Below are positions 51,374 to 63,833 of a stretch of 64,000 nucleotides of DNA, piece by piece. How positions within the stretch are numbered: position 1 is the stretch's first letter; each line of letters opens with the position of its first letter. The notes under the pieces were generated by a model, which saw only the letters and a program-made list of their open reading frames with translations, searched no databases and was not told where the DNA came from. The DNA is taken from the NCBI RefSeq assembly GCF_003984645.1, contig NZ_RWKI01000003.1:403982-467981 (forward strand), given 5' to 3'. The position numbers and the translations under genes are program-made. The stretch is from Variovorax sp. MHTC-1. GTDB lineage: Bacteria > Pseudomonadota > Gammaproteobacteria > Burkholderiales > Burkholderiaceae_C.

Positions 51374-54300
51374 TGCAGGGCGACGACGACAAGGCCGGGC
51401 GTACCGGCATCGAGATCGCGATCGTCGGCCTGGCCGGGCGCTTCCCGGGCGCTGCCGATGCCGAGGCCTTCTGGCGCAACATCCGCGGGTGCGTGGAATC
51501 GGTGTCGAGCTTCAGCGATGCCGAACTGCGCGCGCGCGGCGTTCCGGCCAGCGCCCTCGACGATCCCGGCTACGTGAAGGCCGGCGTGCGCTTCGAGGGC
51601 TTCGACCAGTTCGATGCCGGCTTCTTCGGCTGTTCGCCCAGAGAGGCCGAGCACCTCGATCCGCAGCAGCGGATTTTTCTGGAGTGCGCCTGGGAAGCGC
51701 TGGAGCATGCCGGCTACGACCCCCAACGGCCGCCGGGCCCCGTGGGCATCCATGCGGGCGCCGGCGCCAACCTGTACCTGATGAAGCACCTGCTGCCGGC
51801 CTCCGGCCTGGGTGCCGGCGGCGACATCGCCGAGCTGCTCTCGCTGATGAACGGCAACTCGGCCGACTCGCTCGCCACGCGCGTGGCCTACAAGCTCGAC
51901 CTGCGCGGACCCGCCGTCACGGTGCAGACCGCGTGCTCTACCTCGCTGGTCGCGGTCCACATGGCCTGCCATTCGCTGCTGAGCCAGGAATGCGACATGG
52001 CGCTCGCCGGCGGTGTCTGGCTCAACCTGCTGCAGGAGGGCGGCTACCGCTACCAGGCCGGCGCCATCCTCTCGCCCGACGGCCATTGCCGCGCCTTCGA
52101 TGCCAAGGCCGGCGGCACCGTGCTCGGCAGCGGCGCCGGCATCGTGGTCCTGCGCCGGCTGGACGACGCGCTGCGCGACGGCGACACGATCCATGCGGTG
52201 ATCAAGGGCTCGGCGGTGAACAACGACGGCGCCAACAAGGTCGGCTACACCGCGCCGGGCATCGACGGCCAGGCCGAGGTGATCCGCACCGCCCAGGCCA
52301 TTGCCGACGTGGCGCCCGACAGCATCGGCTACGTCGAGGCGCACGGCACCGGCACGACGCTGGGCGACCCGATCGAGATGGCCGCACTCACGCAGGCCTT
52401 CAGGGCCGGTACCGATCGCCGCGGCTTCTGCGCCATCGGGTCGGTGAAGACCAACGTCGGCCACCTGGATGCGGCGGCCGGCGTCACCGGGCTGATCAAG
52501 ACGGTGATGGCGCTCGAGCACGCCACCTTGCCGCCCAGCCTGCATTTCGAGACGCCGAATCCGCAGATCGACTTTGCCGCCAGTCCCTTCTTCGTCAACA
52601 CCGAGGCGCGTGCCTGGCCGGCAGGCCCGCTGCCCCGGCGCGCCGGCGTGAGCTCCTTCGGGATGGGCGGCACCAACGCGCACGTAGTGCTGGAGGAGGC
52701 GCCGCCGCGGCCGCCGGCGCATGCCGCGCGCGTGGCCGGCAAGCCGCATCTGCTGCGACTCTCGGCGCGCAGCACCGCCGCGGTGGACGCCATGTGCGGC
52801 CGGCTGGCCGAGCATCTCGACACTCGTGCGGAGATCGCACTCGCGGATGTCGAGCACACCTTGAGGGTGGGGCGCAAGCGCTTCGAGCACCGTGCCGTTG
52901 TGCTGGCGCACGATCGCGCGGGCGCCGTGCGCGCGCTCGGCCGGCGCGATGCGCCGCACTGCTTCAGCGCACGCGTGCTGTCGCAGGCGCCGAGCGTCGC
53001 CTTCCTGTTCCCGGGGCAGGGCGCACAGCATGTGCAGATGGGGCGCAGCCTGTATGAGGGCGAGGCTGTCTTTCGCGATACGGTCGACCGCTGCTGCCGG
53101 CTGTTGGAGCCGTCGCTGGGCCTCGACCTGCGCACGCTGATCCATCCGCGAGATCCAGCGCAAGCCGAGGCCACCGCGCACCTCGAACAGACGGCATTCA
53201 CCCAGCCGGCGCTCTTCGTCGTCGAGTACGCGATGGCGCGGCTCTGGATGCACTGGGGCCTGGTTCCCGATGCGATGCTTGGCCACAGCATCGGCGAGTA
53301 CGTGGCGGCCTGCCTGGCGGGCGTGTTCTCGCTGGAAGATGCGCTCGCGCTGGTCGCGGCGCGCGGCCGGCTGCTGCAGGCCACCACGCCCGGCGCGATG
53401 CTGGCGGTGAGCCTGCCGGAAGCCGAGCTGCAGCCCTGGCTGGGAGCGGGCTGCGACCTGGCCGCGGTCAACGCGGCAGGCCTCTGCGTGCTGTCCGGGC
53501 CGCATGCGGCCATCGACGCGGCCGAGCAGGGGCTTGCGCAGCGCGGCGCCGCCGCGCGCCGCCTGCATGTGTCGCACGCCTTTCACTCGGCGCTGGTGGA
53601 GCCGGCGCTGGCCGAGTTCGAGTCGCTGCTGCGCCGCATCGACATGCGCGCGCCGGACATCCCGTTCGTCTCCAACCTCAGCGGCCACTGGATCACGGCC
53701 GAGGAAGCCTGCAGCGCCGGCTACTGGGCACGGCACATGCGCGGCACGGTCCGCTTCGCCGACGGCCTCGCGGCCTTGCTCGCCAAGCCGGACCGCGCGC
53801 TGCTGGAGGTCGGCCCCGGCGAGACGCTGAGCAGCCTCGCGAAGCGGCATCCGCAAGCGGGCGAGGGGCGTCCGATCATCGCGTCGCAGTCCCATCCCCA
53901 GCGGCCGGAACTGAACCCCGACCAGCCTGCGCGCTGCATCGCGCAGCTGTGGGTCGCCGGCGTCGAGATCGATGAGGCGGCCTTCGGCGCGAGCGGCGAA
54001 GGCCGTCGCGTGCCGTTGCCGAGCTATCCCTTCGAACGCCAGTCCTACTGGATCGCGCCTTTGGGTCGGCAGGGCGACGCCCGGCCGGAAGCGCGCCACC
54101 GACCGCGCGATGTCGCCGACTGGTTCTATCTTCCGGCCTGGAAGCGCGCCGATGCGGCGCCGCCGGCGGCCGTTGCGGCAGGCGCCTGCATCCTGATGCT
54201 CGGCGCGGCGAACAGCCTCAGCGACGGCCTGGCCCGTCATCTGCGTTCACTAGGGGCATCGGTGGCGCGCGCAGAGCCGGCGGAGGCCTTCTCGAAGATC

Positions 54301-55962
54301 GGCGACGGGCGCTACGCGCTTCGTCCCGACGATCGGTCCGACCATGCGCAGCTGCTGCGCGCCGTCGACGCCGAGCTGGGACCGGTGTCTTCCATCTGCC
54401 ACCTGTGGAGTCTCGGTGCCGGGGACATGTCGCCCTCGGATGCGCAGGCTTACGGCTTCTTCAGCCTGCTCGCGCTCGCGCAGGCGCTGCATGGCGCCGA
54501 AGGCGAACGCAAGCTGTCGATCACGGTGGTGACGAACCGTGTGGAAGACGTGAGCGGACTCGACCCGCTGTGCCCCGAGAAGGCGACGCTGTTCGGCCCG
54601 TGCAGGGTGATCCCGCAGGAGCATCCGAACATCGCCTGCCGCGTGCTCGACGTCGTCGACTCCGCGCCAGGAAGCGCGGCCGAAGCCCGGCTCATCCGGC
54701 AGGTGGCAGCGGAGATGCATGCCGCGCAAGAGGGCGAAGCCCTGGTGGCGTACCGGGGGCCGCATCGTTGGGTCCGGCACCACGCGCCGGTGCGCCGCGA
54801 CCAGCCGCTCGCGCAACGCCTGCGCCAGTCCGGCGTCTATCTCATCACCGGCGGCCTGGGCGGCATCGGCCTGTCCCTGGCCCAACACCTGGCCCTTCGC
54901 TGGCAAGCCTCGCTGGTCTTGGTCACGCGCAGTGCGTGGCCGGCGCGGGCGGACTGGGAAACGCTGGCCGCATCGAAGGATCAGCCCGAGAAACTGCGCG
55001 CCACGCTTCGCCAGCTGGTCGAGCTCGAAGCAAGGGGCGCGCGGCTGCTCATCCTCCAGGCCGACGTGACCGATGCGCTCGCCATGCAGGCGGCCGTGCG
55101 GCAGGCGCGCGAGCGCTTCGGTGCGGTGCACGGCGTCATCCACGCGGCCGGCCAGGCGGCCGGCGGCCTGATCGCCCACAAGACGCGGGCCGCGGTGCAG
55201 GCCGTGTTTGCGCCCAAGCTCGAAGGCACGCTGGCCCTGCTGCAAGCGGTGAAGGACGAGCCGCTGGACTTCATGCTGCTGTGCTCCTCGCTCTCGGCGG
55301 TCGCCGGCGGCTTCGGCCAGGTCGACTACTGCGCAGCCAATGCCTTCCTCGACGCGCTGGCCGCCCAGGTCTCGCGCGACGGCGACCGCTTCGTCCTGTC
55401 GGTCAACTGGGATGCGTGGCGCGAGGTCGGCATGGCCGCGGCGCAGGCGCTGCCCGACGGCGCCGGCATCGCGCCGGCGCAGGGCGCCGAAGTGCTCGAA
55501 CGGCTGCTCGCGGGGCCCGCGGTGGCCCAGACTCTCGTGTCCAACCTCGCGATCGAGGAGCAGATCGCACGCATGCAGAGCACGGCGCTTGCAGAGCGCC
55601 TGCCGCTGCCGGAGGGCTCGTCACAGCGGCACGCGCGCCCGGCGCTGCAGACGGCCTATGCCGAACCTGCCACCGAGCTGGAGCAGGGCCTCGCGTCGTT
55701 GTGGAGCCGCTTCCTCGGCATCTCGCCGATCGGCGCGAACGACAACCTGTTCGAGCTCGGCGGCGATTCCCTGCTGGCGATCCAGCTGCTGGCGCAGGTG
55801 CGAAGCGCCTATGGCGTCGAGCTGCATCCCTCCCAGTTCTTCAGGCAGCCGACGGTTGCCGCGCTGGCCGTGCTGGTCGAGCTGCGGTTGATCGAAGAAA
55901 TCGAGAACGCCGGCGCTGCCGCCGATGTGCAGCAGCCGGATCGCGCCTCCGCCACCGTTTGA
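51373..55962 (+). CDS. Type I polyketide synthase module: KS-AT-KR-ACP
   Basis: A 1529-residue module. Its KS has the active-site Cys in [12 protein letters not shown] (about 188), HGTGT (about 324) and [10 protein letters not shown]. The AT has [14 protein letters not shown] (Ser about 638) and the AFHS motif, which predicts malonyl-CoA. The KR has the NADPH site [13 protein letters not shown] (about 1158) with [18 protein letters not shown], and the ACP is [11 protein letters not shown] (Ser about 1465). There is no methyltransferase or dehydratase domain, so a beta-hydroxy two-carbon extension is expected. The reading frame begins inside the upstream stop. Confidence 0.94.
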   Translation: MQGDDDKAGRTGIEIAIVGLAGRFPGAADAEAFWRNIRGCVESVSSFSDAELRARGVPASALDDPGYVKAGVRFEGFDQFDAGFFGCSPREAEHLDPQQRIFLECAWEALEHAGYDPQRPPGPVGIHAGAGANLYLMKHLLPASGLGAGGDIAELLSLMNGNSADSLATRVAYKLDLRGPAVTVQTACSTSLVAVHMACHSLLSQECDMALAGGVWLNLLQEGGYRYQAGAILSPDGHCRAFDAKAGGTVLGSGAGIVVLRRLDDALRDGDTIHAVIKGSAVNNDGANKVGYTAPGIDGQAEVIRTAQAIADVAPDSIGYVEAHGTGTTLGDPIEMAALTQAFRAGTDRRGFCAIGSVKTNVGHLDAAAGVTGLIKTVMALEHATLPPSLHFETPNPQIDFAASPFFVNTEARAWPAGPLPRRAGVSSFGMGGTNAHVVLEEAPPRPPAHAARVAGKPHLLRLSARSTAAVDAMCGRLAEHLDTRAEIALADVEHTLRVGRKRFEHRAVVLAHDRAGAVRALGRRDAPHCFSARVLSQAPSVAFLFPGQGAQHVQMGRSLYEGEAVFRDTVDRCCRLLEPSLGLDLRTLIHPRDPAQAEATAHLEQTAFTQPALFVVEYAMARLWMHWGLVPDAMLGHSIGEYVAACLAGVFSLEDALALVAARGRLLQATTPGAMLAVSLPEAELQPWLGAGCDLAAVNAAGLCVLSGPHAAIDAAEQGLAQRGAAARRLHVSHAFHSALVEPALAEFESLLRRIDMRAPDIPFVSNLSGHWITAEEACSAGYWARHMRGTVRFADGLAALLAKPDRALLEVGPGETLSSLAKRHPQAGEGRPIIASQSHPQRPELNPDQPARCIAQLWVAGVEIDEAAFGASGEGRRVPLPSYPFERQSYWIAPLGRQGDARPEARHRPRDVADWFYLPAWKRADAAPPAAVAAGACILMLGAANSLSDGLARHLRSLGASVARAEPAEAFSKIGDGRYALRPDDRSDHAQLLRAVDAELGPVSSICHLWSLGAGDMSPSDAQAYGFFSLLALAQALHGAEGERKLSITVVTNRVEDVSGLDPLCPEKATLFGPCRVIPQEHPNIACRVLDVVDSAPGSAAEARLIRQVAAEMHAAQEGEALVAYRGPHRWVRHHAPVRRDQPLAQRLRQSGVYLITGGLGGIGLSLAQHLALRWQASLVLVTRSAWPARADWETLAASKDQPEKLRATLRQLVELEARGARLLILQADVTDALAMQAAVRQARERFGAVHGVIHAAGQAAGGLIAHKTRAAVQAVFAPKLEGTLALLQAVKDEPLDFMLLCSSLSAVAGGFGQVDYCAANAFLDALAAQVSRDGDRFVLSVNWDAWREVGMAAAQALPDGAGIAPAQGAEVLERLLAGPAVAQTLVSNLAIEEQIARMQSTALAERLPLPEGSSQRHARPALQTAYAEPATELEQGLASLWSRFLGISPIGANDNLFELGGDSLLAIQLLAQVRSAYGVELHPSQFFRQPTVAALAVLVELRLIEEIENAGAAADVQQPDRASATV

Positions 55963-55973
55963 CGGCTTCACCC

Positions 55974-58900
55974 ATGTCCGATACCTCTGATCTCTCCCAG
56001 CGCCGCGACCGACTCTCGCCTGCGCAGCGCGCCTTGCTCGAATCCCGCGTGCGCGGCAGCGGCGCCCGCCCCGCGGCCGCCACGATCCCGCGCCGGGCGC
56101 CGGCCGATCGCGTCCTCCTGTCCCACGCGCAGCGCAGCCTGTGGCTGACCTGGCAGCTGGACCCCACAAGTCCGGCCTACAACATGCCCGGCGCGCTGCA
56201 TCTGAAGGGCGAGCTCGACGTGCGCGCGCTGCAGGCCAGCCTCGACGCGCTGGCCGAGCGGCACGAGATCCTGCGCACGATCTATCGCGAAGCGCAGGAC
56301 GGCGAGCTCGAGCAGTGCATCCTGCCCGCGGCGCCGGTGGCGCTGCAGCGCAGCGACCTGCGCGGCATCGCGCCGGCGTCCCGTGCCGAAGAGCTCCGAA
56401 ACCGGCTGCGTGCGTTCGCCGAGGCACCGTTCCGGCTCGATGCGCAGGCGCCGTTGCGCACAACGCTGCTGCAGCTCGAGGCCGACGCGCATGTGCTCGC
56501 GCTGGCGCTGCACCATATCGCCGGCGACGGCTGGTCGATACGCATCCTCGTCGATGAGCTGTTCGCGCTCTACGAGGCTTTTCGTGCCTGCGCCCCCATG
56601 CCGCTCGCGCCGCTGCCGATCCAGTTTGCCGACCACGCGCTGTGGCAGCGCGCGCGGCTCGATGCCGGCGAGCGCGAGCGCCAGCTCGGCCATTGGCGCG
56701 CCCGGTTGAACGCGGCGCATGCGCCGCTCGAACTGCCCTTCGACCGACCGCGCGGCGTAGTGGCGGATTCGAAGGAAGGTCGCCATGCCTTCCGCTTGCC
56801 CGCGGCGCAGAGCGAAGCGCTGCGCAGCCTCGCGCGCACGCAGGGCGCCTCGCTCTACATGGCGATGCTGTCGCTGCTGAAGCTGGTGCTCTATCGTTTC
56901 AGCGGCCAGAACGACCTGCAAGTCGGCACGCCGATGGCGAACCGCCAGCAGGCCGAGACCCACGGCCTGATCGGCTACCTGCTTAACACGCAGGTGCTGC
57001 GTACGCAGGTCGATGCGACCCGCGGCTTCACCGCGCTGCTGGCGCGCGTGCGCGAGACCGTGCTCGATGCGCAGGCCCACCAGGACATTCCCTTCGACCT
57101 GCTGGTCGAGGCGCTGCAGCCCGAGCGCCAGGCCGGCGTGCATCCGCTGTTCCAGGTGAAGTGCACGCAACAGGATGACCTGCCGCGCACGCGCAGCATC
57201 GCCGGTCTCGAGGTGCGCATCGACGAGCTCTCGGGCGGCCATGCCCACTTCGACCTCAGCTTCGACTTCACCGACCGGCGCGACGGCATCCAGTGCCTGT
57301 TCCTCTATGCCGAGGCGTTGTTCGACGAAGCCACGATGCAGCGCTTCGCGCAGGCGTTGCAAAGCCTGGCGCAGCAGGTGACCGACGCGCCGGAACTTGC
57401 GCTCTCGTCGATGGAGCTGCCGGGCCCGGTCTCGGAACTGCACGGACCCGAGACCGCCTTCGCGCATCCCGACGTGCTCGCCATGTGGACGCAGGCTGTC
57501 GAGCGCGCACCGAAGAAGCTCGCGGTGCGCCACGAGGACCTGTTCTTCAGCTACGCCGAACTCGACGCGCAGGCCGATCAGCTCGCGGGCGAGCTCGCGG
57601 CGCGCGGCGCCGGCCCCGAGGCGCGGATCGGCGTCCTGGCCGAGCGAGGCTGCGAATTCGTGCTCGGCGTGCTGGCCGTGCTCAAGACGGGCGGCGCCTA
57701 TGTGCCGCTCGATCCGCAGCTGCCGGCCGATCGGCTGGCCTTTCAGCTCGCCGACAGCGGCGCGCAGCTGCTGCTGGCTGCGCGCACGCCGGCCTGGCAA
57801 GTGCCGGTTCCCGTGCTGCCGCTGGCCTTCAGGCCGGGTCGTGTCGTTCCCGCACCGCGAGCGCCTGCCGCGCCGCATCCGCGGCAGGCGGCCTACGTCA
57901 TCTACACCTCGGGTTCGACCGGGCAGCCCAAGGGCGTGCTCGTCACGCGCGGCGCGCTGGCGAACTACGTCCAGGCCGTGCTCGCGCGGCTCGAGCTCCC
58001 GGCGGATGCGAAGAGCATGGCGATGGTGTCCACGGTGGCCGCGGACCTCGGGCATACGAGCTTCTTCGGCGCGCTGTGCAGCGGGCGCAGTCTGCACCTG
58101 ATCGGCGCCGAGCGCGCCTTCGATCCCGACCGCTTCGCCGCCTACATGGCCGAACACCAGATCGACGTGCTCAAGATCGTGCCCAGTCATCTGCAGGCGC
58201 TGCTACAGGCGGCCCGCGCAGCGCAAGTGCTGCCGCGCCATGTGCTGGTCCTCGGCGGCGAGGCGACGTCCTGGCAACTGCTGGACCGCATCCGCAGCCT
58301 GGCGCCGGCATGCCGTGTCGTCAATCACTATGGCCCCACCGAGACCACCGTCGGCGTGCTGACCCAGGACGCCGCCGGCGCGAGCCGCAAGGCTGCGATG
58401 CTGCCGCTCGGCCGCCCGCTGGCCCATGTGCAGGCGGCCGTGCTGGATGCCGAACTCCGAGCCGTGCCGCAAGGGGTCGCCGGCGAGCTCTATCTCGCCG
58501 GCGCCGGCGTGGCGCGCGGCTATCTCGGACGCCCGGGCCTGACGGCCGAACGCTTCGTCGCCGATCCGCGACGTGCAGGCGAGCGCATGTACCGCACCGG
58601 CGACCGCGCGCGCCAGCTGCCGGACGGCAGCCTCGAGTTCCTGGGCCGTGCGGACCACCAGGTCAAGATCCGCGGCTACCGCGTCGAACTCGGCGAGGTG
58701 CGCGCCGCATTGCTTGCGCAGATGGCCGTGCGCGAGGCAGAGGTGGTGGTCCACACGGCCGAGGACGGCCGCGCGCAACTGCATGCCTATGCCGTCGCAC
58801 AGCAAGGGGAAACGCTCGATCCCACCGCGCTGCGCGCCCGGCTCGCCGAGGCGCTGCCGGACTACATGGTGCCCGGTGCCATCGTGATGCTGGAGGCGCT

Positions 58901-61900
58901 GCCGCTCACGCCCAACGGCAAGCTCGATCGCCGCGCCTTGCCCGCGCCGCGCATCGGAGCCGCGCAGCACCATGCCGCGCCCGAGGGCGAGGCGGAAGAG
59001 ATCTTGGCCGCCGTCTGGGCCGAGGTGCTGCGCGTGGAGCGCGTCGGCCGCCATGACAATTTCTTCGAGCTAGGCGGCGATTCGATCCTCACCCTGCAGG
59101 TGGTGGCGCGCGCGCGCAAGAGGGGGCTCAGGCTCTCACCCAAGCAACTGATGGAGCAGCAGACGATCGCGCGCACCATCGCGATGCAGGTGCCCGCGGA
59201 GCCCGTGCCGGCCCCTGCCTCGCAGCTGGATGAGGGCGGCGAGATCGCGCTGACGCCGATCCAGCGCTGGTTCTTCGAGCAGCCGCTGCGCGAGCGCGAT
59301 CACTGGAACCAGTCGGTGCTGTTCGAGGTCGACGCGCCGCTCGACGAAGCGCGCATGCGCCGGTCGCTGCAGCGCCTGGTCGAGCAGCACGACGCGCTGC
59401 GGCTGCAGTTCGTCGAAAGGCAGGGCCGCTGGCACCAGCAGCATCGCGCGCGGGCGGAGGACGCGTGGCGCTTCGAACGTGCCGACCTGTGCGGAGAAGC
59501 CGATGCGGGTGCGGCCGTCGCGCGTGCGGCGGACCAGGCGCAACGCACGCTGCACCTGGCCGACGGTCCCTTGCTGAAGGCGGTCTGGATGGAGCTCGGC
59601 GCGGCGCGACCCGGCCGCCTGCTGCTGGTTGCGCACCACCTCGTGGTCGACGTCGTCTCGTGGCGCGTGCTGGTCGAAGACCTGCAAGCCCTGTACGAAG
59701 GCGGCGAGCTGCCGGCCCGCACGAGCAGCTTCGCGCAGTGGTCGCGGCGGTTGCAGGCCTACGCGGGCAGCCAGGCCTGCAGGCGCGAACTCGGCCACTG
59801 GCAGGCGGCGGGACATGCCGACCCGCCTTGGCCTGCCCGCAACCCGGAGGGCAAGAACACGGTGGACTCGACGCGCACTGTGCAGGTCGTCCTCGGCGAA
59901 ACGCAAACCGCGCAACTGCTCAAGCAGTCCGGCCGCGCCTACCGCACGCGCGTGGAAGAACTGCTGCTCGGAGCGCTGGCGCGCTGCCTGTGCCGCTGGA
60001 GCGGGCTCGACAGCGTACGCATCGAACTCGAAGGCCACGGCCGCGAAGACCTCTTCGAGGACATGGACCTGAGCCGTTCCGTCGGCTGGTTCACCGCGCT
60101 GTATCCGGTCCGCCTGAGGCCGGGCGCGGATGCGCGCCAGACCATCATCGCGGTCAAGGAAGCCCTGCGCGAGGTGCCGGGACACGGCCTGGGCCACGGC
60201 GTGCTGCACCATCTCGGCGACCCCGGCCATGCGCTCGCCGCGCCCCAGCCTTACCTCACCTTCAACTACTTGGGGCAGCTGGACCGCAGCGATCCGGGCG
60301 CGTGGCGCCTGGCCCGCGAGGCGCAAGGCCACGCGCGTGCGCCCTCGGGGCCGCGGCGCGCGTGGTTCGAGGTCGTCGCCAAGGTGCTGGACGAGCGGCT
60401 GGCCATCGACTGGCACTTCAGCGAGAACCTGCACGACGCGGCCGAGGTGGAAGCGCTGGCGCAGCGCTACTCGGCAGCCCTCGGCGAACTCATCGCGCAC
60501 TGCCTCGGCGACGACGCGGGCGGCCTGTCGCCCTCGGACATCCCGCTGGCGCGCCTCACGCAGGCGCAGGTCGACGGCCTGCGGCTCGATGCCGCGAAAG
60601 TCGAGCACATCTATCCGCTCGCGCCGATGCAGCAGGGGCTGCTGCTGCACACCCTGCTCAATGCCGGCGCCGGCATGTACCTGATGCAGGACCACTACCG
60701 CTTCGCGAGCGAGATCGACGTCGAGTGCTTCACCCGCGCCTGGGACAGCGTGGTGCAGCGGCACGAGGCGCTTCGCACCGGCTTCGTCTGGCATGGCGAC
60801 GAGACGCAACTGCAGGTGGTCTACCGCGAGGTGCCTTCGGCCGTGCAGTGCCTCGACTGGCGCGGCATGAGCGAGGCGGCCGCGATGCAGCGGCTCGACG
60901 CGCTGCTGCGCGAGGAGCTGGCCCAGGGCTTCGACCTGGGCCGGCCGCCGCTGATGCGACTGCGCCTGGTGCGCCTCGGCGAGCGCGATTTCCACCTTGT
61001 GCAGAGCTTCCATCACATCCTGATGGACGCGTGGTGCCGCTCGCTGCTGCTGACGGACTTCTTCGCGCACTACGAGGCGTACCGCGCGGGCCTGCAGGTG
61101 CAGCGCGCGCTGCCGCGGCCCTACCGCGAATTCATCGGTTGGCTGCAGCAGCAGGACAGCGACGCGGCCCGCCGCTACTGGCAGGCGCAGCTGCAGGGAT
61201 TCGACACCGCGACCCCCTTGCCGTGGCGCAAGGACCGCGCGCTCGTGCAAGGAACTGCCGCCATCGCCGACGTGGTCGAGAAGCTGTCGGTCGAGGAAAC
61301 GGCGGCGCTGCAGCGCCTCGCCCAGGGAAGGCAGCTCACGCTCAACACCATCGTGCAGGGCGCGTGGGCACTCCTGCTGGCGCGGCTGGGCAGCCTGGAC
61401 GAGGTGGTGTTCGGGGTCACCGTGGCAGGGCGCCCGCTGGAGCTGGAAGGCATCCAGGACACCGTGGGCCTCTTCATTAACACGATTCCGCTGCGCGTCG
61501 CGCTGCCGCCGGCGCAGACGCCGGCGGTCGCCTGGCTGCAGGCGCTGCTGGCGCAGAACCTCGCGATGCGCCAGCACGAGCACCTGCCGCTGGTCGAGAT
61601 CCAGGCCGGAAGCGGCATGCCGCGCGGCCGCAGCGTGTTCGACAGCCTGTTCGTGTTCGAGAACGCGCCGATGGACGAGAGCCTGCAAGCGCGTACGCGC
61701 GAACTCGGCATCAGCTTCGGCGGCAACCGCACGCACACCAACTATCCGCTGACGGTGGTCGTGATCCCGGGCCGCCAGCTGTGGCTGCAGCTGTCCTGCG
61801 ACAGCCGGCAGTTCGACGCGGCCGATGCGGCGCGCCTTCTTTCGGGCTTCAGGCAGATCGTGGTGCAGCTCGCCGCGCAGCCGGACGCGAAGCTGCACGA

Positions 61901-63833
61901 GGTCGGCGTGCTGCCGGCGGCCGCACGCGACGCGCTGCTGGGGCAGGGCGAGGGGCCGGCGGCGGCCTATCCCTTCGAGCGCGGCTACGCGGGCCTGTTC
62001 GAGGAGCAGGTGCGACTGCATTCGGCGCGCACGGCAGTGCGTTGCGGCGACGAGGCGCTCAGCTATGCCGAGCTCGACCGTGCCGCCGGCCGGATCGCGC
62101 GCGCGCTGCGTGCGCAGGGCGTGCAGGCGGACGAGGTCGTCGCGCTCTGCACCGCGCGCGGCCCGGGCCTGCTTTCCATGATCCTCGGCAGCTTCAAGGC
62201 CGGCGCTGCCTACCTCGCGCTTGATGCCGCGCATCCGCCGCAGCGGATCGCGGGCATGCTGGCGTCGAGCCGCGCGCGCATCGTGCTCGCGAGCCCTGCC
62301 CAGGCGGCAGCAGCACGCGCCGTGCTCGCTTCGATGCCGAGTCCGCCGCGGCTGCTGGTGGTGGACGAATCGCTGTCGCCCGCGCCCGCTGAAGACCCAC
62401 ATCCAGTCACCGCGCCGAACCTCGACCAGGCCGCCTACGTGATCTATACCTCGGGCTCCACCGGCGAGCCCAAGGGCGTGGTCGTCACGCAGCGCGGCAT
62501 GCTCAACAACCAGCTGAGCAAGATTCCCTACCTGGGCTTGGGCCCCGAGGACGTGATCGCGCAGACGGCCTCGCAGAGCTTCGACATCTCGGTGTGGCAG
62601 CTGCTCGCGGGCCTGCTGTGCGGCGCCTGCGTCGAGATCGTGCCCGACGACATTGCGCGCGATCCCGCGGCGCTGCTGGCGCATGTCCGCGCCCGCGGCA
62701 TCACCGTGCTGCAGAGCGTGCCGGCGCTGATCCAGGGCATGCTCGCGGCGGCGCCGGTCGCGCTGCCGACGCTGCGCTGGATGCTGCCGACCGGCGAGGC
62801 TTCCACCGGCGAGATGGCGCGCCAGTGGTTCGCGCGCTATCCCGGGGTACCGCTGGTCAATGCCTACGGGCCGGCCGAGTGCGCCGACGACGTGTCCCTG
62901 CATCGTCTCGCGGCCCTGGAGGCCGAGCCCTCGCACTACCTGCCCATCGGCCTGCCCACCGACAACACGCGCCTCCTGGTGCTCGATGGCCAGCTAGAAC
63001 CGCTGCCGGAAGGCCTGGCCGGCGAGCTGTACGTCGCCGGCATCGGCGTCGGGCGCGGCTACCTGAACCGGCCCGCGTTGACGGCCGAGCGCTTCGTGCC
63101 CGACCCGCATGCGCGGCAGCTCGGCGAGCGGCTCTATCGCACCGGGGACATCGCACGCCGGCGCCACGACGGCGTGCTGGAGTACCTGGGACGGGTGGAC
63201 CAGCAGGTCAAGATCCGCGGCTTCCGCATCGAGGTGGGCGAGGTCGAGGCGCAGCTCGCCGGGCTCGACCTGGTGCGCGACGCGGCGGTACGCGTGCACG
63301 AGGACGCGCAGGGCACGCGGCAGCTGGTCGGCTACGTGGTGCCGCGCGAGGCCGGCGCCGACGTCGGTAATGCGCCCTGGCGCGAGCAGCTGCGGGAGCG
63401 GCTGGGCCGCGTGCTGCCGGAGTACATGGTGCCCGCCCTCTGGGTGGTGCTCGAGCGCCTGCCGCTCACGCCCAACGGCAAGCTGGACCGCAAGGCGCTG
63501 CCCGCGCCGGACATTGCGCAGATGCAGGCGGTCTATGAGCCGCCGCAGGGCGAGACCGAAGCGGCCGTGGCCGCCGTCTGGTCCGAGGTGCTCGGCGTTG
63601 CGCGCGTCGGCCGCCACGACAGCTTCTTCGAGATGGGCGGGCATTCGCTGCTGGCCATGCAAGTCATCGCGCGCCTGCAGACGCGCTTGCACATCGAGGT
63701 GCCGCTGGGCGCCCTGTTCGAAGCGCAGACCCTGGACAAGTTCGCCGCGCGGCTTGCCGCGATCCGTCCCCATGGCGGGGACCAGGCATTGCAGGCGATC
63801 GATGCATTCATCGATTCGCTGGAGGAAGTGTGA
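55974..63833 (+). CDS. Bimodular NRPS with epimerisation domain: C-A-T-E-C-A-T
   Basis: A 2619-residue synthase. Module 1: C domain ([11 protein letters not shown], about 177-187), A domain ([14 protein letters not shown], about 641; code DLTKVGHVGK, the classic Asp code), T ([13 protein letters not shown], Ser about 1034), E domain ([24 protein letters not shown], about 1222). Module 2: C domain beginning [17 protein letters not shown] with HHILMDAW (about 1680, Gly of HHxxxDG replaced by Ala), A domain (about 2155; code DIWQLTADDK, close to diaminobutyrate-type codes) and T ([13 protein letters not shown], about 2558). It incorporates D-(beta-hydroxy)Asp and a further residue. Confidence 0.93.
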   Translation: MSDTSDLSQRRDRLSPAQRALLESRVRGSGARPAAATIPRRAPADRVLLSHAQRSLWLTWQLDPTSPAYNMPGALHLKGELDVRALQASLDALAERHEILRTIYREAQDGELEQCILPAAPVALQRSDLRGIAPASRAEELRNRLRAFAEAPFRLDAQAPLRTTLLQLEADAHVLALALHHIAGDGWSIRILVDELFALYEAFRACAPMPLAPLPIQFADHALWQRARLDAGERERQLGHWRARLNAAHAPLELPFDRPRGVVADSKEGRHAFRLPAAQSEALRSLARTQGASLYMAMLSLLKLVLYRFSGQNDLQVGTPMANRQQAETHGLIGYLLNTQVLRTQVDATRGFTALLARVRETVLDAQAHQDIPFDLLVEALQPERQAGVHPLFQVKCTQQDDLPRTRSIAGLEVRIDELSGGHAHFDLSFDFTDRRDGIQCLFLYAEALFDEATMQRFAQALQSLAQQVTDAPELALSSMELPGPVSELHGPETAFAHPDVLAMWTQAVERAPKKLAVRHEDLFFSYAELDAQADQLAGELAARGAGPEARIGVLAERGCEFVLGVLAVLKTGGAYVPLDPQLPADRLAFQLADSGAQLLLAARTPAWQVPVPVLPLAFRPGRVVPAPRAPAAPHPRQAAYVIYTSGSTGQPKGVLVTRGALANYVQAVLARLELPADAKSMAMVSTVAADLGHTSFFGALCSGRSLHLIGAERAFDPDRFAAYMAEHQIDVLKIVPSHLQALLQAARAAQVLPRHVLVLGGEATSWQLLDRIRSLAPACRVVNHYGPTETTVGVLTQDAAGASRKAAMLPLGRPLAHVQAAVLDAELRAVPQGVAGELYLAGAGVARGYLGRPGLTAERFVADPRRAGERMYRTGDRARQLPDGSLEFLGRADHQVKIRGYRVELGEVRAALLAQMAVREAEVVVHTAEDGRAQLHAYAVAQQGETLDPTALRARLAEALPDYMVPGAIVMLEALPLTPNGKLDRRALPAPRIGAAQHHAAPEGEAEEILAAVWAEVLRVERVGRHDNFFELGGDSILTLQVVARARKRGLRLSPKQLMEQQTIARTIAMQVPAEPVPAPASQLDEGGEIALTPIQRWFFEQPLRERDHWNQSVLFEVDAPLDEARMRRSLQRLVEQHDALRLQFVERQGRWHQQHRARAEDAWRFERADLCGEADAGAAVARAADQAQRTLHLADGPLLKAVWMELGAARPGRLLLVAHHLVVDVVSWRVLVEDLQALYEGGELPARTSSFAQWSRRLQAYAGSQACRRELGHWQAAGHADPPWPARNPEGKNTVDSTRTVQVVLGETQTAQLLKQSGRAYRTRVEELLLGALARCLCRWSGLDSVRIELEGHGREDLFEDMDLSRSVGWFTALYPVRLRPGADARQTIIAVKEALREVPGHGLGHGVLHHLGDPGHALAAPQPYLTFNYLGQLDRSDPGAWRLAREAQGHARAPSGPRRAWFEVVAKVLDERLAIDWHFSENLHDAAEVEALAQRYSAALGELIAHCLGDDAGGLSPSDIPLARLTQAQVDGLRLDAAKVEHIYPLAPMQQGLLLHTLLNAGAGMYLMQDHYRFASEIDVECFTRAWDSVVQRHEALRTGFVWHGDETQLQVVYREVPSAVQCLDWRGMSEAAAMQRLDALLREELAQGFDLGRPPLMRLRLVRLGERDFHLVQSFHHILMDAWCRSLLLTDFFAHYEAYRAGLQVQRALPRPYREFIGWLQQQDSDAARRYWQAQLQGFDTATPLPWRKDRALVQGTAAIADVVEKLSVEETAALQRLAQGRQLTLNTIVQGAWALLLARLGSLDEVVFGVTVAGRPLELEGIQDTVGLFINTIPLRVALPPAQTPAVAWLQALLAQNLAMRQHEHLPLVEIQAGSGMPRGRSVFDSLFVFENAPMDESLQARTRELGISFGGNRTHTNYPLTVVVIPGRQLWLQLSCDSRQFDAADAARLLSGFRQIVVQLAAQPDAKLHEVGVLPAAARDALLGQGEGPAAAYPFERGYAGLFEEQVRLHSARTAVRCGDEALSYAELDRAAGRIARALRAQGVQADEVVALCTARGPGLLSMILGSFKAGAAYLALDAAHPPQRIAGMLASSRARIVLASPAQAAAARAVLASMPSPPRLLVVDESLSPAPAEDPHPVTAPNLDQAAYVIYTSGSTGEPKGVVVTQRGMLNNQLSKIPYLGLGPEDVIAQTASQSFDISVWQLLAGLLCGACVEIVPDDIARDPAALLAHVRARGITVLQSVPALIQGMLAAAPVALPTLRWMLPTGEASTGEMARQWFARYPGVPLVNAYGPAECADDVSLHRLAALEAEPSHYLPIGLPTDNTRLLVLDGQLEPLPEGLAGELYVAGIGVGRGYLNRPALTAERFVPDPHARQLGERLYRTGDIARRRHDGVLEYLGRVDQQVKIRGFRIEVGEVEAQLAGLDLVRDAAVRVHEDAQGTRQLVGYVVPREAGADVGNAPWREQLRERLGRVLPEYMVPALWVVLERLPLTPNGKLDRKALPAPDIAQMQAVYEPPQGETEAAVAAVWSEVLGVARVGRHDSFFEMGGHSLLAMQVIARLQTRLHIEVPLGALFEAQTLDKFAARLAAIRPHGGDQALQAIDAFIDSLEEV

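Noticed and set aside
59136..62936. Minus-strand frame of 1266 codons in the NRPS region
   Set aside because: Antisense to the bimodular NRPS; no motifs, and composition of a shadow frame.
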